DNA of 64,000 nt from Sphingobacteriaceae bacterium (GTDB taxonomy: Bacteria > Bacteroidota > Bacteroidia > Sphingobacteriales > Sphingobacteriaceae), in the NCBI GenBank assembly GCA_017745075.1, contig JAGIAD010000029.1, positions 1-64,000 of the forward strand. Reading direction: 5' to 3'. Numbering within the stretch: the stretch's first letter is position 1; each line of letters begins with the position of its first letter. The translations under genes were made by a program, and so were the position numbers. The notes below the pieces were generated by a model. It saw nothing but the letters and a program-made list of their open reading frames with translations. It was not told where the DNA came from and ran no database searches. Shown here in pieces: positions 44,708 through 52,770 of this stretch.

Positions 44708-45397
44708 TTAAGATATGATTTTTTTACTCCTGCTCTTAAAAACTTCGTACAGGTAAATATTCATCAACAATAAACTCATTAAATAAAAATGATCTTCGAA
44801 GGGTATGGTACCTACTCTAAAACCCATATTCTCTTTGTTATTGTACATCACAACAGGTATAGCAGTTAAAAAACCGTTTACAATATAAAAAGGCACAAGC
44901 GAAACCAGGTAAGCCCTGTAAAACCTGTACATAAACCTGAACTTTATATTTACATATTCTACATATGCCAGTACTATAAATAAAAAGCCGAAATTAATTA
45001 ACGTATACCACCTGTTATAACCAAAAAATAAAATGGCTATACAAAGTCCCAGAAACAGGTTGCTTAATGCAAGACTATACTTCTGCAGATCATTTTTTGG
45101 GAAATAGGCGTTTAAACACTCATAAATAAATATGCAGGCATAAGGAACAGTTAAAAAGAATAATATCTCTTCTAAAGGCAGGCCCAAAAGATTTATCCCT
45201 ATTAGGTATCGGGGGTTAAACGACCATACGTTAAGTTTGGTAAACAGTATATCCCAAACTAAAAACACCATACCAGTAAGCAATATTGCAGGCAACACAA
45301 ACTTCCATTTGCTAAAAAAATGAACCTTTTTATCGAACGATAAAACCAGCGGAAAAAAAATTACGGCAACATTAATAAGCAAATAGGTATAATTCAT
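44708..45397 (-). CDS. Lycopene cyclase domain protein (CrtYcd-type)
   Basis: 229 residues with about six to seven membrane helices. Two copies of the lycopene-cyclase-domain motif are seen: INLLGLPLEEILFFLTVPYA (PxE(E/D) motif) and, near the C-terminus, VGTIPFEDHFYLMSLLLMNI. This is the fused form of the heterodimeric CrtYc/CrtYd cyclase found in Bacteroidota, converting lycopene to beta-carotene in the membrane. It is two bases downstream of the small secreted protein gene. The other pathway genes lie at 48159 and 52771, unlinked as operons. Confidence 0.9.
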   Translation of the reverse strand: MNYTYLLINVAVIFFPLVLSFDKKVHFFSKWKFVLPAILLTGMVFLVWDILFTKLNVWSFNPRYLIGINLLGLPLEEILFFLTVPYACIFIYECLNAYFPKNDLQKYSLALSNLFLGLCIAILFFGYNRWYTLINFGFLFIVLAYVEYVNIKFRFMYRFYRAYLVSLVPFYIVNGFLTAIPVVMYNNKENMGFRVGTIPFEDHFYLMSLLLMNIYLYEVFKSRSKKIIS

Positions 45398-45398
45398 T

Positions 45399-45929
45399 CT
45401 AAAGGTATTTTGTCAAAATTTTAACTTCGGCAGCATTGCATTTTTTACTGTCGATCATAAATTTAGCTACGTTTTTAATCAGTTCGCGATCGGCAAGACC
45501 AAAATTTTCATTTTGATAATGCTTTACGATCTCTTTTTTATCCTGGGCCAAATCTTTACTGAAACCGAGAAAGGAAGGGGTGTAAAATTCAATTGAAAAC
45601 CGCATAAAACGGATTTCCAGGTTTTCCTTATCTATATCAATTGCCTTTTGCATGGTTTTGAGCGATCGGCTTACATACCTGATCTTGTTGTACGGATTCC
45701 ACGAATGTTTGGCTTTAAGGGCCTCCAAAGTTCCGGTATAGCCGGTTATCAGGGCGGTTTTATTGGGAAGTTTGTTCAACTTGTTAAACAACGAATCTGT
45801 CAGCTTTGAGTTTTCTACCGCCTTCACCATTTTGGTTTTTAATATCGCAATTTCTTCGGTAGATAACTGAGCGTAAGTAATATGGCTTACTGCAAATAGC
45901 AGAAAAAGTGTAATACGTAGTCTGATCAT
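45399..45929 (-). CDS. Secreted hypothetical protein next to lycopene cyclase
   Basis: 176 residues with a signal peptide (RLRITLFLLFAVSHITYAQ). The mature part is mostly helical and contains YNKIRYVSRSLKTMQKAID and LEIRFMRFSIEFYTPSFLGF. I recognise no named domain. It is two bases upstream of the lycopene cyclase gene on the same strand, so both are translated from one transcript; a link to carotenoid synthesis is by association only. Confidence 0.75.
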   Translation of the reverse strand: MIRLRITLFLLFAVSHITYAQLSTEEIAILKTKMVKAVENSKLTDSLFNKLNKLPNKTALITGYTGTLEALKAKHSWNPYNKIRYVSRSLKTMQKAIDIDKENLEIRFMRFSIEFYTPSFLGFSKDLAQDKKEIVKHYQNENFGLADRELIKNVAKFMIDSKKCNAAEVKILTKYL

Positions 45930-46090
45930 AAAATATTGGCAAATGTAAGAAATCTATTAGGAGTTCTATTCGCAGATATTCACTCTTCATTAAGAAATTA
46001 AGATAACCTTTCTTAACTCCTTAATGGTAAAACATACTTAAGGATTCTTATTACATTTAAGCTAGTTAAAAATTACTACCAATAAAAGAA

Positions 46091-46256
46091 AGATTCTTCA
46101 CTATGTTCAGAATGACAAAGTATTTGTCCACACTGTCATCCTGAGTGTAACGAAGGATCTCTAACCGATGAAACACAGAACCTAAATCATTCATCAAGGT
46201 GAGCCTATGAAAATACTACTAATAAGAGAAAGATTCTTCACTATGTTCAGCATGAC
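46091..46256. repeat. 120 bp inverted-repeat element, first array
   Basis: One complete element (46135-46256) begins GTCATCCTGAGTGTAACGAA and ends GATTCTTCACTATGTTCAGC plus ATGAC; the ends are a 25 bp imperfect inverted repeat whose differences are mostly transitions. A right-end half-element precedes it (46092-46116), joined by an 18-base spacer AAAGTATTTGTCC-type. Confidence 0.8.
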
Positions 46257-46290
46257 AAATGCATTATTTAATAAAAAACGTTATTTTTAA

Positions 46291-46422
46291 CAATAGATCA
46301 TAATTATTTCCTATACATCTTAACCGATAAGGGTAAAACTGTAGTTTATATAGAAATAACAGATGACCCAGAGGTAAAACTGAGACAACACAGGGAGAAC
46401 AGAGATACCTTTAAATTATAAA
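46291..46422 (+). pseudogene. Truncated GIY-YIG nuclease remnant
   Basis: Codons read IDHNYFLYILTDKGKTVVYI, then TDDPEVKLRQHRENRDTFKL and a stop. This is the N-terminal 43 residues of the intact GIY-YIG gene at 47376 (MGHNYFVYILTNKNKTVVYT). The start codon is lost (ATA for ATG), the G after VVYT is changed to E, and the C-terminal catalytic half is missing. About 45 bases upstream also match the intact copy. Confidence 0.8.
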
Positions 46423-46435
46423 TATAAATCTGATA

Positions 46436-47332
46436 ATGACTCCTTTAGAAGAGAAATATACTACCGGCTATATTACGTCAAAGGATGGAACAAGAGTTGG
46501 CTATAGACAAGCTGGGACAGGGCCTGGAGTCGTTCTTGTACATGGCGCGATGATGACATCTAAAAATTTCATGCAACTTGCCGACCTCTTATCCAATGAA
46601 TTCACGGTCTATATTCCAGACAGGCGGGGCCGCGGCTTAAGTGGGCCTTTTGGCCCGAACTATGGCATTGAATCAGAAAGCGAAGACTTGCAGGCATTAA
46701 TCCATAAGACAGGATCAGATAGAATTTTTGGACTTAGTTCTGGTGCTATTTGTGTGCTCCAAACGGCAATCATAGAACCATCGCTTAAGCATGTAGTACT
46801 CTACGAGCCTCCGATTCCGGTCAACGGAACTGATCCTTCTGCATGGAGCAATGGCTATGAGTCCGCCCTCTCCCGCGGAAACTATGGGAAAGCAATGTTC
46901 GTGGCAATGAAAGGCACCGATGATCCCTCTTTATTTACAGCCTTGCCGACCTTTCTTATTGCACCATTGCTAAATATTGCAATAAATACAAATGCGAAGA
47001 AACTAGCAAGCGATGATGTATCCTTCAAATCCTTAATACCAACCATGCACTACGATCTCATATTGGTGCGTGAATCATCTGGAATTATAGATCGGTGTAA
47101 CGAAATTAAAGCTGAAATGCTTCTGTTGGGTGGAACCAAGAGTCAAGGTTACTTTAAAATTGCACTTGATGCATTAAGCGGCGTTTTGCCACAATCAAAA
47201 CGTGTAGAATTGCGTGGCCTGGGGCATACAGCTGCCGATAACGGTAATAGTCCAGAAAAAATTGCAAAAGAATTAATAGATTTTTTTCAATCTGCCGGGA
47301 TGCAGAAAGATTCTTCACTACTTTCAGAGTGA
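46436..47332 (+). CDS. Alpha/beta hydrolase
   Basis: 298 residues. HGAMM near residue 37 is the oxyanion region, DRRGRGLSGPFGPNYGIESE follows, and GLSSGAICVLQ has the nucleophile Ser in GxSxG. GLGHTAADN holds the catalytic His near residue 263. The acidic residue of the triad is not obvious, as is normal in this sub-branch. The last ten codons (MQKDSSLLSE and stop) are read from a right-end copy of the 120 bp repeat (47309-47333), so its C-terminus was created or changed by the repeat. It lies between a decayed and an intact GIY-YIG gene. Substrate unknown. Confidence 0.85.
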   Translation: MTPLEEKYTTGYITSKDGTRVGYRQAGTGPGVVLVHGAMMTSKNFMQLADLLSNEFTVYIPDRRGRGLSGPFGPNYGIESESEDLQALIHKTGSDRIFGLSSGAICVLQTAIIEPSLKHVVLYEPPIPVNGTDPSAWSNGYESALSRGNYGKAMFVAMKGTDDPSLFTALPTFLIAPLLNIAINTNAKKLASDDVSFKSLIPTMHYDLILVRESSGIIDRCNEIKAEMLLLGGTKSQGYFKIALDALSGVLPQSKRVELRGLGHTAADNGNSPEKIAKELIDFFQSAGMQKDSSLLSE

Positions 47333-47375
47333 CAAAATAATTTAGTTAAAAATCATAAAAACATTATTTTTAACT

Positions 47376-47678
47376 ATGGGCCATAATTATTTCGTCTACA
47401 TTTTAACCAATAAGAATAAAACAGTAGTTTATACTGGGGTAACAAACGATCTAGAAGTAAGACTTAGACAGCATATAGAGAATAGAGAAAATAAATTTGC
47501 CTTTACGTATAAATATAACTGCCACTGCCTGGTTTATTTTGAACGGTTTGAGTACATTGAACATGCTATTGAGCGAGAAAAAGAAATAAAGGGCTGGACA
47601 AGAACTAAAAAGAATGCTTTAATAGAACTTGAGAATAAAAACTGGGATTTTCTTAACGATAGGATTATTGAAGAATAA
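47376..47678 (+). CDS. GIY-YIG nuclease family protein, second copy
   Basis: 100 residues. NYFVYILTNKNKTVVYTGVT carries the GIY-YIG motif (YILTN, then VYTGVT); RLRQHIENRENKFAFTYKYN, then CLVYFERFEYIEHAIEREKE and IKGWTRTKKNALIELENKNW complete the UPF0213-type domain, with Glu at IEREKEIKGW as the likely metal ligand. It is preceded by the right end of a 120 bp repeat and about 45 bases of A/T-rich sequence that also precede the GIY-YIG remnant at 46291, and it is followed by three tandem repeat copies. Confidence 0.88.
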   Translation: MGHNYFVYILTNKNKTVVYTGVTNDLEVRLRQHIENRENKFAFTYKYNCHCLVYFERFEYIEHAIEREKEIKGWTRTKKNALIELENKNWDFLNDRIIEE

Positions 47679-47708
47679 ATCATTTTCTGCAGTCTTCCCT
47701 CATATGCT

Positions 47709-48100
47709 GTCATCCTGAGTGTAACGAAGGATCTCTAACCAATGAAACACTGAGCCTACTACTAATCAAAGTAAACTAATTAAAATACTACTACTAAGAA
47801 AAGATTCTTCACTGCGTTCAGAATGACAAAGTATTTGTCCCCGCCGTCATCCTGAGTGCAACGAAGGATCCCTAACTGATGAAATACAGAATCTACTACT
47901 AATCAAAGTAAGCCGATGAAAATACTATTAATAAGAGAAAGATTCTTCACTGCGTTCAGAATGACAAAGTATTTGTCCTCACTGTCATCCTGGGTGCAAC
48001 GAAGGATCCCTAACCGATGAAATACAGAACCTACTACTAATCAAAGTAAACTAATTAAAATACTACTAACAGAAAGATTCTTCACTGCGTTCAGAATGAC
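47709..48100. repeat. Tandem array of three 120 bp inverted-repeat elements
   Basis: Elements at 47709-47827, 47846-47965 and 47984-48100 each start GTCATCCTGAGTG or GTCATCCTGGGTG and end TTCACTGCGTTCAGAATGAC. They are separated by 18-base spacers starting AAAGTATTTGTCC, giving a period of 137-138 bp. Middle parts share ACTACTAATCAAAGTAA and AATACTA. Terminal inverted repeats are 25 bp. No open frame is present. Confidence 0.88.
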
Positions 48101-48158
48101 AACCGCAGAGAAGAATAAAAACCAAAACAAAACGCCATAAAATTCCTTTATTTACACC

Positions 48159-49640
48159 ATGGAGAAAAAACCCACGGTTACCGTTATAGGTGCTGGTTTC
48201 GCAGGCTTGGCCGCTGCCGCTTTACTGGCTAAAGATGGTTGCGATGTTACCGTTATCGAAAAAAATCAAATGGCGGGTGGCAGGGCCAGAACCTGGCAAA
48301 AAGACGGCTTCCTTTTCGATATGGGCCCAAGCTGGTACTGGATGCCTGATGTTTTCGAGAACTATTATAATTTATTCGGCAAAACTGCTTCTGATTTTTA
48401 TACGTTAAAAAGATTAAACCCATCATACCGCATTTATTTTGGTAAAAACGATACTATTGATGTTCCAGCCTCATTAGATGATTTATATGCCTTATTTGAA
48501 AAACTAGAGCCTGGAAGCAGTAACAACCTACAGCGCTTTCTCGACCAGGCGAAATATAAATATGATGTAGGCATGAAAGAATATGTGTTTAAGCCCTCAC
48601 ACAGCGTGATGGAATATTTCGACCTCAGGCTGGCCATTAGCGGCATTAAACTGCAGCTTTTGGGTAACATGCGAAAACATGTGCAGCACTTGTTTAAAAA
48701 TGAGCGGCTGAGGAAACTTTTAGAATTCCCGGTACTGTTTTTAGGTGCCACCCCCCAAAATACCCCCGCACTATACAGCCTGATGAACTATGCCGACCTG
48801 GTGTTGGGCACCTGGTACCCGATAGGAGGAATGCACAAAATTGTAGCGGCCATGCAGCATATAGCAGAAAGCCAGGGTGTAAAATTTATTTTCGACACAG
48901 AAGTAACCAAAATTGAAGTAAAAAACAACCTTGCGGAGTACGTAATTACCAATAAAGGAAGCTTTAAAAGCGATTTTGTGTTGGGCAATGCCGATTATCA
49001 CCACATTGATCAGCACCTTTTTGATAAACCTTACCGTAATTACAGTAAAAAGTATTGGGAAAAGAGGACAATGGCACCTTCTTGCCTTTTATTCTATATT
49101 GGCCTGAATAAAAAACTAGACAATATATTGCACCACAATTTATTCTTTGATGAGAATTTTGATCAACATGCCGAAGAAATCTACAGCAATCCGCAATGGC
49201 CTTCAAAACCGCTGTTTTATGCATGCTGCCCTTCAGTAACCGATAAAAGTGTAGCGCCTGAAGGCTACGAGAATCTTTTCTTTTTAATTCCTGTAGCACC
49301 CGATTTAAAAGATAATGAAAGCAAAAGGGAAGAATATTTTAATTTATTGGTAGAACGTTTTAAAAATCTAACCGGAAACGATATTAATGATCACATTTTG
49401 TTTAAACGCAGTTATGCCATGGACGATTTTGTAGCAGATTATCATGCCTTTAAAGGAAACGCCTATGGACTGGCAAACACTTTGAAACAGACTGCTTTTT
49501 TAAAGCCGAGGATGAAAAGTAAGGTAACAAATTTTTTATATACCGGACAATTAACCGTTCCGGGGCCTGGTGTACCACCAGCAATCATCTCAGGACAAGT
49601 GGCAGCAAAAGAAATAAAAAAAAAGTTAAAAAAAGCTTGA
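48159..49640 (+). CDS. crtI: Phytoene desaturase
   Basis: 493 residues. The N-terminal FAD motif is VTVIGAGFAGLAAAALLAKD with the acidic residue in VIEKNQMAGGRA, then KDGFLFDMGPSWYWMPDVFE. The C-terminus FLYTGQLTVPGPGVPPAIIS is the CrtI signature. It introduces double bonds into phytoene to give lycopene or a related product at the membrane. It is monocistronic here, followed by a terminator; crtB, its usual partner, is not adjacent or elsewhere in the window. A minus-strand ECF sigma gene converges with it. Confidence 0.92.
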   Translation: MEKKPTVTVIGAGFAGLAAAALLAKDGCDVTVIEKNQMAGGRARTWQKDGFLFDMGPSWYWMPDVFENYYNLFGKTASDFYTLKRLNPSYRIYFGKNDTIDVPASLDDLYALFEKLEPGSSNNLQRFLDQAKYKYDVGMKEYVFKPSHSVMEYFDLRLAISGIKLQLLGNMRKHVQHLFKNERLRKLLEFPVLFLGATPQNTPALYSLMNYADLVLGTWYPIGGMHKIVAAMQHIAESQGVKFIFDTEVTKIEVKNNLAEYVITNKGSFKSDFVLGNADYHHIDQHLFDKPYRNYSKKYWEKRTMAPSCLLFYIGLNKKLDNILHHNLFFDENFDQHAEEIYSNPQWPSKPLFYACCPSVTDKSVAPEGYENLFFLIPVAPDLKDNESKREEYFNLLVERFKNLTGNDINDHILFKRSYAMDDFVADYHAFKGNAYGLANTLKQTAFLKPRMKSKVTNFLYTGQLTVPGPGVPPAIISGQVAAKEIKKKLKKA

Positions 49641-49800
49641 CAAATTTAAAATTTCCCTTATCTTTATAACCACAAAACAAAAACACACCATTTAAAGCTT
49701 TAAAACACATAATTGTTGGAGTTTTAATTTGTTTCGAAATAAGAGAGAAGGCGAATTGTTGAAAGAAAAAATAAGAATCAACTAACCAAATATATGATAA

Positions 49801-49836
49801 GCAAAAAGGCCTGAAGTTTCAGGCCTTTTGCTTTTT
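49801..49836 (+). terminator. Terminator of crtI
   Basis: Stem GCAAAAAGGCCTGAA / TTCAGGCCTTTTGC (one bulged A) with a short loop, then CTTTTT. Between crtI and this point (49641-49800) nothing else is seen. Confidence 0.75.
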
Positions 49837-49909
49837 ACAGTGTTCTGGAAATAACTTGCTTAGAAATTTAAAGTATCTTTTCCTCAAATTACGATTTAGA
49901 TAAAACACT

Positions 49910-50027
49910 CGTCATCTCGACTGTAGTGCAGTCCCGAATATTCGGGAGAGAGATCTATTAAATAGATTTAGCTTCGCTGAGCACTCCGTGGTTCTCGACT
50001 ACGTTACACTCTGCTCGAAATGACGGA
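49910..50027. repeat. GTCATCTCGA-type inverted-repeat element
   Basis: Starts CGTCATCTCGACTGTAGTGC and ends CTCTGCTCGAAATGACG, an imperfect inverted repeat of the same family as the repeats at 17.1-17.7 kb. The palindrome TCCCGAATATTCGGGA (49932-49947) lies inside it. Confidence 0.7.
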
Positions 50028-50045
50028 TTTCTCAAGAAAGGGAAC

Positions 50046-50072
50046 AAAAAAGGCCCAGATGATATCTGAGCC
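50046..50072 (-). terminator. Terminator of the ECF sigma gene
   Basis: Stem GGCTCAGAT / ATCTGGGCC with loop ATC, followed by six T residues on the minus strand, 24 bases past the stop codon. Confidence 0.75.
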
Positions 50073-50095
50073 CCTAGTTTTTCGATTGATGTATC

Positions 50096-50626
50096 TTAAG
50101 CCAATTCTGTGCTGGCAATTTCTTTCGAATATGTTTTTAAATATTTTTTCAGAATTCCTCTTGCCACATGGATGCGCGTTTTTACGGTTCCGATCGGAAT
50201 AGCTAGCATATCTGCAATTTCGTGATATTTATATCCTTCAAAATAACGGATAAAAGGTACATAATACTCTTCGGGCAATTGTGAAAGGGCTTTATCAATA
50301 TCTCCAAGCACAAATTTACCCTCAGCCTGATTTTTAGTAGCACTATATGACAGGTTCGCGGAAGAAATATCCTCGCTCTGCGTAATTAAGGTATTGGTTT
50401 TCACCAGTCGGCGATAGTTGTTAATGAAAGTATTTTTCATGATTGTAAACAACCAACCTTTTAAATTCGTTCCTTCTTTAAACTTATTGTAATAAGTGAT
50501 CGCTTTCAGCATGGTATCTTGAACCAAATCATTTGCATCTTCTGCGTCTTTAGTAAAATTTAATGCATAAGATCTAAGCGATACCGAGTGATGATTAACC
50601 AGATGATTGAATTCAAATTTTGTCAT
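50096..50626 (-). CDS. ECF-type RNA polymerase sigma factor
   Basis: 176 residues. Region 2 is intact (LNFTKDAEDANDLVQDTMLK, then GTNLKGWLFTIMKNTFINNY) and region 4 reads ALSQLPEEYYVPFIRYFEGY, then YHEIADMLAIPIGTVKTRIH. No anti-sigma gene is next to it. It is the single-protein ECF type that is usual near carotenoid genes in Bacteroidota; control of pigment or stress genes is a reasonable inference. Confidence 0.93.
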   Translation of the reverse strand: MTKFEFNHLVNHHSVSLRSYALNFTKDAEDANDLVQDTMLKAITYYNKFKEGTNLKGWLFTIMKNTFINNYRRLVKTNTLITQSEDISSANLSYSATKNQAEGKFVLGDIDKALSQLPEEYYVPFIRYFEGYKYHEIADMLAIPIGTVKTRIHVARGILKKYLKTYSKEIASTELA

Positions 50627-50753
50627 GATGTTTAGCTTTAGGTAAATTAAAACAAATGAATTATTGCTTATTCAATTAAAGTCAAACAAACTTAGTACCA
50701 AAAATTTATGGCACGGGGCTAAAACCGCAGAGCTACTTTTTGATGGGTTTTCG

Positions 50754-51770
50754 TCACAGAATATTTACTTCCCTTTCTAAAGTGACTCCAAAAGTAGACT
50801 TTACACTGTCTATAATCTGTTCAGATAAGCCATAAACTTCCATGCCAGTTGCCCCACCATGGTTTACCAAAACCAGGGCCTGATTTTTCCAGGTACCTGT
50901 ATTGCCCACTTTTTTACCTTTCCAGCCGCATTGCTCGATGAGCCAGCCTGCTGCCAGTTTAATTTTATCATCCGCTGTGGGATAATGCACCACATCGGGG
51001 TGTTTTGCCACAATATCGGCAAATTCATGTTTTTCGATCACCGGATTTTTAAAGAAACTGCCTGCATTACCGATAGTAGATGGGTCGGGTAATTTACTTA
51101 CCCGGATATGAGATACGGCCTCAGAAACATCGGCAATATTCGGTTTTTCGATTCCCTTATTTAACAGCTCGGTTTCAATAGCGCCGTAAGAAGTATTGAT
51201 CTTTGCTTCGGCCGATAAATGAAAAGTAACCGATGTGATGATGTACTTTCCTTTTAATGCACCTTTAAAAACACTTTCACGGTAACCGAAATGGCAATCG
51301 GCATAAGTAAAGGTTTTAATATTGCCGGTTTCAATATCAAAAGCGGTACAACTTTCGAAAACATCTTTTAGTTCTACCCCATAAGCACCGATATTCTGTA
51401 TGGGCGAAGCACCCACTGTTCCAGGTATGAGGCTTAAATTTTCTACCCCTGCAAAACCACGGGTTACGCAATATTGCACAAAATCGTTCCAAACTTCTCC
51501 TGCCCCGGCAGTTACCAATACCTGCTTATCTGTTATTTCGGCAGAAACTCCCTTTATACTGATTTTGATTACCAGGCCTGCATAATCACTGGTAAACAGC
51601 ACATTGCTTCCCCCACCGATCACAAATAATTTTTGAGATTTTATCAGATCATTCTGAAACAGCTCGGTCAAATCCTGCTCTGTAAATATTTCGGCGAAGT
51701 AAGCAGCCTTAACATCTATGCCAAATGAGTTATATGGTTTTAACGAGATATTTTCCTGGATCTGAAGCAT
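50754..51770 (-). CDS. murB: UDP-N-acetylenolpyruvoylglucosamine reductase
   Basis: 338 residues. FAD-binding PCMH domain: LFVIGGGSNVLFTSDYAGLV, then NLSLIPGTVGASPIQNIGAY, which is diagnostic for MurB. Catalytic Ser lies in IGNAGSFFKNPVI and the catalytic Glu in the C-terminal region near YGLSEQI. The Tyr-insertion of type I MurB is consistent with the length. It reduces UDP-GlcNAc-enolpyruvate to UDP-MurNAc in the cytosol for peptidoglycan synthesis. Confidence 0.95.
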   Translation of the reverse strand: MLQIQENISLKPYNSFGIDVKAAYFAEIFTEQDLTELFQNDLIKSQKLFVIGGGSNVLFTSDYAGLVIKISIKGVSAEITDKQVLVTAGAGEVWNDFVQYCVTRGFAGVENLSLIPGTVGASPIQNIGAYGVELKDVFESCTAFDIETGNIKTFTYADCHFGYRESVFKGALKGKYIITSVTFHLSAEAKINTSYGAIETELLNKGIEKPNIADVSEAVSHIRVSKLPDPSTIGNAGSFFKNPVIEKHEFADIVAKHPDVVHYPTADDKIKLAAGWLIEQCGWKGKKVGNTGTWKNQALVLVNHGGATGMEVYGLSEQIIDSVKSTFGVTLEREVNIL

Positions 51771-51812
51771 ATTGATTTTATGTTATGCTGCAAAAGTAAA
51801 ATAAAAAATAGT

Positions 51813-52047
51813 TTAAGGAACGATTTTGGTAATCCCCGTATTAAAATTAAAACTTAAAACTTCATGCTTATCTCCTTCTATAGCAGCGCCAGAAAGTTTC
51901 CAGCCAATAAATGCAGGTTTTGTTTTAGCAAGTTCAAGCAAACGGTAACGCGCTTTGGTTAATTTGGCACTGATCAATCCTACACTATTTGACTCCGCCT
52001 GATTCAAGTGTTCAATTAATACAGACCAGTTAATCTCTATTTTTTTA
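51813..52047 (-). CDS. Small frame possibly reached by -1 frameshift
   Basis: 73 codons (about 51813-52034 plus the heptamer) are open in the -1 frame after the DUF4369-like gene, starting at IEINWSVLIEHLNQAESNSV and ending TGITKIVP. The only in-frame candidate start codons are ATT and TTG (TTG at 52007 gives 64 residues); there is no ATG. The run A AAA AAA, at 52040-52046, lies directly before the zero-frame stop TAG. The product may be a C-terminal extension of the upstream protein or an independent small protein. No domain is recognised. Confidence 0.4.
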
Positions 52048-52711
52048 ATGGTTCATCAATCTTCTTTTTAATTGCCTTTGCTTCATCAGTCTGTCGTAAC
52101 CGGCCCGAAAGTGCACCGTACAGTTCTGCAAACGAACCGAAATCAAAATCTTTAAAAAAACCTGGTATATTGACATACCGCACAAGGTTACCCACTTCCA
52201 TAAGTGCCACCGGCGAATCGGCATTCTGCTTAACAAAATTTAAAAACTTTCGTTCTTTTAATGCTTTTGTGGCGTCATTGGTTTGCTGAAGATAAATCCC
52301 TCCGCTAATTATCTTTGCCGATGCTAAATTATAAGGGTTTTCGATTTCTAATTTAACATCTTCGAGAAAAATACTTTTAAGATTGGCACTTCCACCTAAA
52401 AACCAGACCTTCTGTTTCAACTTCGATTTCACTTCGGCTAATGTAATATCACCACGTTCATCAATAAAAATGAAACCGTTTCTCAAAAGTTTTCCATCCA
52501 GATTAGAAGTTGCTGAAAGCTGAAAATGATTACCCTCCATTGGCCTCATCAAAAACAGATCTGGTTTTCCTGCAACAGTTGCATCACTTACCAGGTAAGC
52601 GAATTTCGCATTTTTTGGATTTTGAACCACCCCTTCGATGGTAAATTTGATCGTTTGTGCATGCAATGAGCTCACAAAAAGCAAAGCGATGCAAATAATT
52701 AGTTTTTTCAT
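52037..52711 (-). CDS. Secreted DUF4369-like protein without thioredoxin domain
   Basis: 224 residues with a signal peptide (MKKLIICIALLFVSSLHAQ). TIKFTIEGVVQNPKNAKFAY, then NGFIFIDERGDITLAEVKSK and SPVALMEVGNLVRYVNIPGF are typical of the DUF4369-like N-terminal part of TlpA/AhpC-type thiol-disulfide proteins; FGSFAELYGALSGRLRQTDE is the usual end of that domain. The thioredoxin-like domain that normally follows is absent. The gene ends in A AAA AAA TAG, with an open -1 frame beyond. Confidence 0.75.
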   Translation of the reverse strand: MKKLIICIALLFVSSLHAQTIKFTIEGVVQNPKNAKFAYLVSDATVAGKPDLFLMRPMEGNHFQLSATSNLDGKLLRNGFIFIDERGDITLAEVKSKLKQKVWFLGGSANLKSIFLEDVKLEIENPYNLASAKIISGGIYLQQTNDATKALKERKFLNFVKQNADSPVALMEVGNLVRYVNIPGFFKDFDFGSFAELYGALSGRLRQTDEAKAIKKKIDEPLKK

Positions 52712-52770
52712 AGGTTTTATATTTATAATATTAAATATAAAACTAATTAATTAGTTAAAAAATATTTTAA

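Noticed and set aside
44062..44773. Three plus-strand frames of 65-109 codons upstream of the lycopene cyclase end
   Set aside because: All are translations of tandem 300 bp repeat copies.
47709..48100. CRISPR array
   Set aside because: The spacing is regular, but repeats are about 120 bp, the spacers are nearly identical to each other, and there are no cas genes.
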